A stretch of DNA of 12,695 nucleotides from Calditrichota bacterium (GTDB lineage: Bacteria > Zhuqueibacterota > Zhuqueibacteria > Residuimicrobiales > Krinioviventaceae): positions 1 to 12,695 of the forward strand of contig RPQV01000042.1 in assembly GCA_003818595.1 (NCBI GenBank), given 5' to 3'. The notes below the pieces were generated by a model. It saw only the letters and a list, made by a program, of their open reading frames with translations, did no database searches and had not been told where the DNA came from. This document shows positions 1 through 5,190 of this stretch, in pieces. The position numbers and the translations under genes are program-made. Each line of letters opens with the position of its first letter. Positions within the stretch are counted from its first letter, which is position 1.

Positions 1-486
1 ATGGCGCTCTCCAACAAATTCGGTTGGTTGCCTCTCACGACAGGCAATAAAAGTGAAGTGAGTGTCGGCTATTGTACTATTTATGGGGACATGGCAGGCG
101 GATTTGCCCCTTTAAAAGATGTGATGAAAACCATGGTCTATCGTCTTGCGCGTTATCGCAATCAGAAGGCAGGCTATGACCTCATACCCCAAGCAATAAT
201 CGAAAAAGCGCCTTCGGCAGAACTTCGTCCCGACCAAAAAGACCAAGACACCCTCCCGCCATATGAAGATCTTGATCAGATACTTGAACTTTACATCGAA
301 AAAACGATGGGAATTCAAGAGATCATCGCATGCGGATTTGATCCCTCGGTGGTCATCAAAACAACTCGGTGGGTGGATAGCAGCGAATTTAAGCGACGGC
401 AGGCAGCGCCTGGTACAAAAATAACTCAGTTGGCCTTTGGTAAAGATCGACGAATGCCCATTACAAACCATTACCGCGAAAAATAG
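1..486 (+). CDS. nadE: Glutamine-dependent NAD+ synthetase, C-terminal fragment (cut by left edge)
   Basis: This is the end of the synthetase domain that amidates nicotinic acid adenine dinucleotide to NAD+, using ATP and ammonia delivered from an N-terminal glutaminase domain. Visible family hallmarks are the SNKFGWL / TTGNKSE segment near residues 4-19, the YGDMAGGFAPLKD segment around residues 28-40, the YRLARYRN helix at about 47-54, and the very typical tail with RRQAAPG, KITQLAFG and DRRMPITNHYRE. The ATG at base 1 is almost certainly an internal methionine: the family has several hundred residues upstream (glutaminase and the ATP-binding P-loop), and this piece is only 161 codons. The tail matches the long glutamine-dependent class better than the short ammonia-dependent NadE, but the glutaminase part is not in view. 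The gene converges with the glycosyltransferase 32 bases downstream, and no clear terminator was seen between them. Confidence 0.93.
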   Translation: MALSNKFGWLPLTTGNKSEVSVGYCTIYGDMAGGFAPLKDVMKTMVYRLARYRNQKAGYDLIPQAIIEKAPSAELRPDQKDQDTLPPYEDLDQILELYIEKTMGIQEIIACGFDPSVVIKTTRWVDSSEFKRRQAAPGTKITQLAFGKDRRMPITNHYREK

Positions 487-518
487 TCCTCAGCCCGTTG
501 TCGTAAGGTCTGAAACGC

Positions 519-1412
519 TCATGCCTTCCCAAGCGCGCTGCGCCTTCCCTTAATAAATCCGGCCGTATAGCGGAATAGAATGATCATAATGAGTGGAGAC
601 AGCAGCATGAATTTAATAAAATTGAACCAGCTGTAGCGTAGCAGGCGTGAGCCGATTGCAAAAAAACGTACAAAGGGAACCAGGGGTATCAATATGGGGT
701 AATTGACAAAAACCTTGCCTTTGAGATTGTATTTATGGCGGTTTATTGCTGCTCCATAACCCAATTCGAATTGATTTTTGATGATTTTGCGCAGATTCGA
801 ACGGTTTCGATGCCAAATCACAGCTCGAGGCTGATGGAATAAAGTAACCCCTTTTTCTTTCACGCGACGACAATAAATACTGTCACTGCCTTTGATTTGA
901 TCAATAAACAAACCAAATTCGTTGAACACTTTTTTTTCAATAGATAAATTGCAGGTACCAAAATGAGTATTATGGGTTGTTTCAAACGGCTTGAGCAAGT
1001 CGCTGAATTCTAATAGATAATCGATCGTACCCATGATGCTGGTTGGTGTCCCGTTTTTCACTTTCCCGCCAACAATGCGATATCCCCTTTCGTGCGAATT
1101 CACCAGCTGCTGCAACCAATCTTCATGAACCAGGCAGTCTGTATCGGTGAAAGCGAGATATTTTCCCTTCGCGCTTCGTATTGCATGGTTTCGCGATGTC
1201 CCGGGATATGCGCGCTCAGGCAGTTCGATCACCCGAATTTTGGGATATCTTTTACTCACCATTTCAGCGGTGTCATCACCTGATGATTCGACAACAATAA
1301 CTTCATAAGGAAACTTGGTTTTTTGGCGCAGTACAGAAGCCAAAGCATCAAAAATAACATGTTTTTGACGAAAAGAAGGTATAATGACTGAAACCAATGG
1401 TTCAATTTCCAT
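519..1412 (-). CDS. Family 2 glycosyltransferase with C-terminal membrane segments
   Basis: This 297-residue protein is probably an inverting GT-A glycosyltransferase that moves a sugar from a nucleotide-sugar donor to a lipid or surface-polysaccharide acceptor at the inner face of the cytoplasmic membrane. The N-terminus has the GT2 opening strand VSVIIPSF (7-14), then VIVVESSGDD (38-47). The metal-binding DXD-type motif is TDTD (89-92), following the strand GKYLAF. A later GSDS (175-178) sits where the acceptor-side ED/GXD motif of the family lies. Residues of about 235-257 and 264-285 are hydrophobic and likely anchor the protein. The ATG start is supported by an AAGGA ribosome site at 1418-1422, five bases upstream. 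Neighbours do not reveal the pathway: it stands alone between nadE and the tRNAs, so donor and acceptor are unknown. The family assignment is firm and the substrate is not. Confidence 0.88.
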   Translation of the reverse strand: MEIEPLVSVIIPSFRQKHVIFDALASVLRQKTKFPYEVIVVESSGDDTAEMVSKRYPKIRVIELPERAYPGTSRNHAIRSAKGKYLAFTDTDCLVHEDWLQQLVNSHERGYRIVGGKVKNGTPTSIMGTIDYLLEFSDLLKPFETTHNTHFGTCNLSIEKKVFNEFGLFIDQIKGSDSIYCRRVKEKGVTLFHQPRAVIWHRNRSNLRKIIKNQFELGYGAAINRHKYNLKGKVFVNYPILIPLVPFVRFFAIGSRLLRYSWFNFIKFMLLSPLIMIILFRYTAGFIKGRRSALGKA

Positions 1413-1498
1413 GGCAATCCTTAATAGAACACTTGATTGTTATTGTTTACTTTTACCGTCGTTCAGGATAAATTGCGAACAAAAAGGATGGTTCTCAT

Positions 1499-1521
1499 AA
1501 AAAAAAGCAGAAAAAGGCTGC
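1499..1521 (-). terminator. Weak intrinsic terminator after tRNA-Lys(CUU)
   Basis: Read on the minus strand, GCAG (1521-1518) can pair with CTGC (1510-1507) across a 7-base loop, immediately followed by eight T residues (1506-1499). The stem is only 4 bp, so the hairpin is marginal, but the long T-run just downstream of the tRNA 3' end makes termination here plausible. Confidence 0.45.
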
Positions 1522-1532
1522 GGAATGCGGTG

Positions 1533-1605
1533 TGCGCCCACAGGGACTCGAACCCCGAACCTACTGATTAAGAGTCAGCTGCTCTACCACTTGAGCTATG
1601 GGCGC
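1533..1605 (-). tRNA. tRNA-Lys (anticodon CUU)
   Basis: A complete 73-base cloverleaf can be folded on the minus strand. The acceptor stem GCGCCCA pairs with TGGGCGC, the D stem is GCTC/GAGC, the anticodon stem is GCTGA/TCAGT, and the loop is CTCTTAA, giving anticodon CTT for AAG codons. The T stem CGGGG/CCCTG encloses the loop TTCGAGT. The discriminator base is A. The next genomic bases are CAC, so the CCA end is not encoded and must be added enzymatically. It lies 44 bases downstream of tRNA-Lys(UUU), beyond an intrinsic terminator, and no convincing promoter of its own was found in that gap. Confidence 0.96.
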
Positions 1606-1614
1606 AGATAAATG

Positions 1615-1635
1615 AAAAAAGGCTTTTCAGCCTCT
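1615..1635 (-). terminator. Intrinsic terminator between the two tRNA-Lys genes
   Basis: On the minus strand AGGCT (1633-1629), a GAAA tetraloop (1628-1625) and AGCCT (1624-1620) form a perfect 5-bp stem that can be extended outward by a G-U and an A-U pair. It ends in a run of T (1620-1615). This is the classical Rho-independent form, placed just after tRNA-Lys(UUU). Confidence 0.75.
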
Positions 1636-1649
1636 GTGACAACTCGTAG

Positions 1650-1723
1650 TGAGGGCGGCGGGAATCGAACCCACGACCGACGGCTTAAAAGGCCGCTGCT
1701 CTACCTAGCTGAGCTACGCCCTC
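1650..1723 (-). tRNA. tRNA-Lys (anticodon UUU)
   Basis: A complete 74-base cloverleaf is visible on the minus strand. The acceptor stem GAGGGCG pairs fully with CGCCCTC, the D stem is GCTC/GAGC with D-loop AGCTAGGTA, and the anticodon stem GCGGC/GCCGT frames the loop CTTTTAA, giving anticodon TTT for AAA (and by wobble AAG) codons. The T stem GTGGG/CCCGC encloses TTCGATT. The discriminator is A, followed by CTA in the genome, so CCA is not encoded. A near-consensus promoter lies just upstream and a Rho-independent terminator just downstream, so this gene can be a complete transcription unit. Confidence 0.97.
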
Positions 1724-1735
1724 CAACAAGAGGTT

Positions 1736-1764
1736 AATATAACAAGATCAAAAAATATAAGCAA
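1736..1764 (-). promoter_or_regulatory. Predicted sigma-70-type promoter for tRNA-Lys(UUU)
   Basis: On the minus strand there is a -35 box TTGCTT (1764-1759), a 17-base spacer, and a -10 box TATATT (1741-1736). The expected start, near 1729, is about six bases upstream of the mature tRNA 5' end at 1723, which is a normal short leader. Confidence 0.55.
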
Positions 1765-1788
1765 CAAAAAAATCATGGTTTATAGTAA

Positions 1789-2358
1789 TTAATGACATCT
1801 ATTAATGTAGATGAAAAACCCTGCACATCTTTTTTTGAACCAAAGAAGAACGAGAGCCTTAAACAGTGCAGAAGGTAAAAAAATGACAATCCCAACCATC
1901 AGAATATTTATCGGCGTGGCGCCTTTCTTCATTACCCAATTCAAATTTGCCCATAGCCATGCGGCGCCAAACAGGAGAACAAAACATTGTGCCGCAGCAA
2001 AAATAAACCAGTAAAAAATATCGCTCTTTGATGCAAAAACACGGAGAGATTTGGCTAGAAAGAAAGACATAAACGGCAAAGAGACAAGATAGCCAAAAGT
2101 CGGCTGTAGGATATAGGCCATTCCGCCACCATTGGCAAAAACAGGCATTCCAGCCAATCCCAAAGAAAGGTAAAGCATTTGGCTGGTTGCTGCCCAGATC
2201 GGCGGTAAAACAACGGCTGCCGATGCGGCGAATAAAGTCTGTAGTGTAAAAGGAACAGGATAAAAAGGTATTTTGACAAATGCACCCATAGCCGTGAGTG
2301 CCGTGAAAAAGGCAGTCAAAATCAGTTTTAAGCTTCTTTGATGCTCACCATACACCAA
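1789..2358 (-). CDS. bioY: BioY family biotin transporter (ECF substrate-binding S component)
   Basis: This is a 189-residue integral membrane protein with about six hydrophobic helices. In ECF transporters BioY binds biotin in the cytoplasmic membrane and works alone or with a shared energising module (EcfA, EcfA', EcfT), none of which is in this window. Family signatures are GAFVKIPFYPVPFTLQTL (25-42), LYLSLGLAGMPVFANGGG (62-79) and YILQPTFGYL (82-91), the last a variant of the common GPTGGYL motif. Near the C-terminus the usual P-G-D-x-x-K element reads PSALFK (162-167): the Asp is Ala164 and the Lys is kept at 167. The tail after KKR (175-177) is short and unremarkable. The start is uncertain: TTG at 2358 or the adjacent GTG at 2355 fits the family length, but no strong ribosome site is seen. 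A good promoter lies upstream. No biotin-synthesis gene is adjacent, so use as a biotin importer is inferred from the family. Confidence 0.88.
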   Translation of the reverse strand: MVYGEHQRSLKLILTAFFTALTAMGAFVKIPFYPVPFTLQTLFAASAAVVLPPIWAATSQMLYLSLGLAGMPVFANGGGMAYILQPTFGYLVSLPFMSFFLAKSLRVFASKSDIFYWFIFAAAQCFVLLFGAAWLWANLNWVMKKGATPINILMVGIVIFLPSALFKALVLLWFKKRCAGFFIYINRCH

Positions 2359-2379
2359 AATTCGTCATTCACTTTCAGC

Positions 2380-2408
2380 TTGCATTTAGATCATTGCTTT
2401 GATACATT
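2380..2408 (+). promoter_or_regulatory. Predicted promoter for the patatin-Omp85 gene
   Basis: A -35 box TTGCAT (2380-2385), a 17-base spacer, and a -10 box TACATT (2403-2408) read toward the gene that starts at 2447. The implied leader is about 30 bases and contains the AAGGA ribosome site. The -10 box abuts the -10 of the opposing bioY promoter. Confidence 0.4.
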
Positions 2409-2436
2409 TTATAGTTAATTTTTTTCTGAGAAACAA
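2408..2436 (-). promoter_or_regulatory. Predicted promoter for bioY
   Basis: On the minus strand there is a -35 box TTGTTT (2436-2431), a 17-base spacer and a -10 box TATAAA (2413-2408). Transcription would start near 2400, giving a leader of about 40 bases before bioY. It overlaps the start region of the divergent gene, so the two promoters may interfere with each other. No clear BirA-type palindrome was recognised. Confidence 0.45.
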
Positions 2437-2439
2437 GGA
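2435..2439 (+). promoter_or_regulatory. Ribosome binding site deciding the patatin-Omp85 start
   Basis: AAGGA sits seven bases before the GTG at 2447. The in-frame TTG at 2399 has no comparable site, overlaps the predicted -10 region, and would put 16 extra residues before the signal peptide, so GTG 2447 is preferred. Confidence 0.6.
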
Positions 2440-2446
2440 CTATTTT

Positions 2447-5122
2447 GTGGAACAATGGCCACACGTTTATCATAATAACAAAGTTATATATCCGCTGATC
2501 ACAGTCGTCATCCTTTTGTTTTCCGCATCCTTCTCAGCAGAAACCAACTCCAACAAAGTTCTTCGCCAGATCAGCCTTTCCTCAATTGGAGTGAATCGTT
2601 CACCTTATTCGCTGTTTCCCGGCCGTATCATCGAAAGACCCAAAATTGGTTTAGCCCTCAGCGGCGGCGGTATCCGAGGTGTAGCGCAGGCGGGCGTTCT
2701 CGCCGCTCTTGAACAATATCATATTCCTATTGATTATATAGTCGGGACCAGTATCGGCGGCATTATAGGCGCCTTGTTCGCATCCGGATATACACCAGAC
2801 GAAATCATGAAAATGGCGCGCGAAATTGACTGGAATTCGGTGTTGTCTGATTCTCCCCAACGATCAACTCTTTTCCTTGGTGAAAAACAAAAACGCGGAC
2901 GTGCGATTTTTCAGTTCAGCCTGCATCACGGGAAACTATTATTACCGGAGGCATATACTCCTGGACAAAAAATAAACAAACTCTTCACCGAACTTGTCCT
3001 GAATTCATGTTATCATGCCTCCGACTTTAGTCAATTGCGGGTTCCCCTGAAAATAATCACAACCGACATGATGACTGGCCAAAAAATAGCTCTTTCCTCC
3101 GGCGACCTGGCATTGGCGATGAGAGCAACGATCGCCATCCCACTCCTCTTTGCACCGGTAGAAGTGGACAGCCTAGTGCTTGTAGATGGCGGAGTAATCG
3201 ATAATATACCTGTAGATGAAACCCGCTCCTTTGGCACGGATATCGTCATTGCCGTGGATACCACATCGCCGCTGCGAACCCCTGATCATTTGACAGCACC
3301 GTGGGAGACTGCCGATCAAATAACTACCATCATGCAGCAGGAACGAAACAAGGAACAACTCGCCAAAGCTGATATTAATATCAGCCTTGCGGATTTTCAA
3401 TCAATTTCCACCAATACAAGCGCTATTGAAGTACTCTATCAAGAAGGGTACTCGCGAACCTGCGATAAAATTGCCGAAATCAATACGCAGATATTACAGC
3501 ACTTCACGGTGAACAAGGACACCGTGTTCACCATAGATCGCCTGCGGTGTAGTGGGATGGATTATAATTATCTTTCTTCATTTTTGGACATGACACAAAA
3601 TTCATTTTCATGTCGGCAAGTTCAATTTATTCTCCAGCAGATATATCTGCGCGGCGACGTGCAGGATGCTATGGCTTCTTTCCTGGAGGTAGATGGTGAA
3701 ATCATTCTGCAATTTGTCTTGATTGCGAATCCGATCCTTAAAGATATCATTTTTTATGGTCAAACACAGATTCATTCCGATTCACTTAAAAAGCAATGTT
3801 CTCATCTAATTAATAAAATTATCAATCTCAACCAGGCGAGGCAAACGCTTGAACAGCTCGTGAGAGCTTATCATCAGACAGGATTCTCGCTGGCGCGCAT
3901 CGACCGCGTTATTTTCAATGAAGCCGAAAATATCGCTCATGTGTATATATCAGAAGGCTTTATCAGCAATCTTTCGATTACTGGTCTACAGAGGACTAAA
4001 CCCTATGTGGTTTCCAGAGAACTCGAACTCCACAAGGGCGAATTATTCCGCTTCGAGCGGGCTCGGAATGGTCTTGAGAACATATTTGCAACCGGACTCT
4101 TTGACGCCATTAATTTGCGTGTGGAGAGTCGTTCCAACCTCCATGACGTCTTCATACATGTCAACGAAAAACCGTCATATGTATTCCGATTTGGCTTTCG
4201 CTATGATGATGAACGGAGTGCGCGTACCTTTGTTGAATTGTCAGATGAAAATGTCGGCGGTAGTGCAAACGATTTGACGATGCATCTCCAATATGGAGGC
4301 AGGGATTTTAAAAGCTCCCTCAATTATAGTGCGGATCGTCTCTTTAATACCTACCTAATGAGTCGATTTAACCTGCATTATTTCGCTTCAGAACACTATG
4401 CTTTTTCCGATTTTGTCAAGGTGGGTGAATACCTCCGTAGAACTAGCGGTCTTGATATTGATATGGGGCGCCAAATCGCACGATCCGGAACGCTTTCAGC
4501 CCTTCTTCGTTTTGAGGAAATTGATCTCGATGGAATTTCAGGAACTGGATATAATACCGGCAGCCTGAGCATAAATACATTGGGATTGAAAACAGTGATT
4601 GATACCCGCGATCAAGTGCCCTTCCCGTCGAGCGGTAAATATCATATATTCTTTTACGAGGTCTCGTCCGGTCTGTTTTTGGGCGCAGATATTTCATTCT
4701 TCAAAGTGATGAATCAGCTGGCTACTTATAACACCTTTTTTACGAGACATACCTTTTGCCCCAAAATAATTTGGGGAACTTCCGACATGACGACGCCTTT
4801 TTCAGAACAGTTCCACTTTGGCGGTATGAACTCGTTCTACGGATTAGAGGAGGGTCAAATATGGGGAAGGCATTTGATGATTGCCAGTCTGGAATATCGA
4901 TATCTTTTCTCGACCTTGTGGAATTTCCCCCTCTTTTTTTCGCTGCGCTATGATTTTGGAGCAGCCTGGAATAAATTGGAGTCAGTTCAATCAAATGATT
5001 TTGTTTCCGGCCTGGGTGGTTACCTGGCTATGAAAACACCGTTGGGACCATTTCAAATCGGCTATGGCCGGATGTCCAGAGATTTTTCGCGTTTCTATCT
5101 ATCAGCAGGTTTTGAGTTCTAA
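2447..5122 (+). CDS. Patatin-like phospholipase fused to POTRA domains and an Omp85 beta-barrel
   Basis: This 891-residue outer-membrane protein has a signal peptide at about 1-31 (hydrophobic VIYPLITVVILLFSASFSA). A patatin lipid-acyl-hydrolase domain follows at about 65-275, with oxyanion loop GGGIRG (73-78), nucleophile elbow GTSIGG (Ser102) and DGG (Asp247), so the Ser-Asp dyad is intact. After a linker there are probably three POTRA repeats (about 360-428, 430-504, 505-576). The Omp85/D15-type barrel (about 577-891) opens with RFGFRYDDER and ends in an aromatic-rich strand with terminal Phe. The design resembles type Vd secreted patatins and the patatin-Omp85 proteins of diderm bacteria; whether the lipase is exported, released or kept periplasmic is not shown by sequence. 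The GTG start is chosen for its AAGGA site and the position of the signal peptide; TTG at 2399 is the alternative. The gene is divergent from bioY and convergent with gyrA, and so is transcribed alone. Confidence 0.92.
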   Translation: MEQWPHVYHNNKVIYPLITVVILLFSASFSAETNSNKVLRQISLSSIGVNRSPYSLFPGRIIERPKIGLALSGGGIRGVAQAGVLAALEQYHIPIDYIVGTSIGGIIGALFASGYTPDEIMKMAREIDWNSVLSDSPQRSTLFLGEKQKRGRAIFQFSLHHGKLLLPEAYTPGQKINKLFTELVLNSCYHASDFSQLRVPLKIITTDMMTGQKIALSSGDLALAMRATIAIPLLFAPVEVDSLVLVDGGVIDNIPVDETRSFGTDIVIAVDTTSPLRTPDHLTAPWETADQITTIMQQERNKEQLAKADINISLADFQSISTNTSAIEVLYQEGYSRTCDKIAEINTQILQHFTVNKDTVFTIDRLRCSGMDYNYLSSFLDMTQNSFSCRQVQFILQQIYLRGDVQDAMASFLEVDGEIILQFVLIANPILKDIIFYGQTQIHSDSLKKQCSHLINKIINLNQARQTLEQLVRAYHQTGFSLARIDRVIFNEAENIAHVYISEGFISNLSITGLQRTKPYVVSRELELHKGELFRFERARNGLENIFATGLFDAINLRVESRSNLHDVFIHVNEKPSYVFRFGFRYDDERSARTFVELSDENVGGSANDLTMHLQYGGRDFKSSLNYSADRLFNTYLMSRFNLHYFASEHYAFSDFVKVGEYLRRTSGLDIDMGRQIARSGTLSALLRFEEIDLDGISGTGYNTGSLSINTLGLKTVIDTRDQVPFPSSGKYHIFFYEVSSGLFLGADISFFKVMNQLATYNTFFTRHTFCPKIIWGTSDMTTPFSEQFHFGGMNSFYGLEEGQIWGRHLMIASLEYRYLFSTLWNFPLFFSLRYDFGAAWNKLESVQSNDFVSGLGGYLAMKTPLGPFQIGYGRMSRDFSRFYLSAGFEF

Positions 5123-5126
5123 ATGC

Positions 5127-5163
5127 AGACAACTTGTCTACAATATGCAGCTGATGAGGCTGC
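5127..5163. repeat. Two small inverted repeats between convergent patatin-Omp85 and gyrA genes
   Basis: AGAC/GTCT (5127-5139, loop of five) and GCAGC/GCTGC (5147-5163, loop of seven) are two short hairpins in the 68-base gap between stop codons. Neither is followed by a T-run on either strand, so a terminator role is only possible, not supported. Confidence 0.3.
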
Positions 5164-5190
5164 CCGCAATCGTCGACATATAAAGCGCAG

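Noticed and set aside
1..3. ATG at base 1 as the start of a short NAD synthetase
   Set aside because: The sequence begins in the middle of a conserved NadE segment; the P-loop and glutaminase domain must lie upstream of the window.
2399..2446. TTG at 2399 as the patatin-Omp85 start
   Set aside because: GTG at 2447 has a well-placed AAGGA site and gives a normal signal peptide; the upstream codons overlap predicted promoter elements.
5123..5190. Intrinsic terminator between patatin-Omp85 and gyrA
   Set aside because: Two small hairpins exist but neither strand has a T-run after them, so a terminator cannot be supported.
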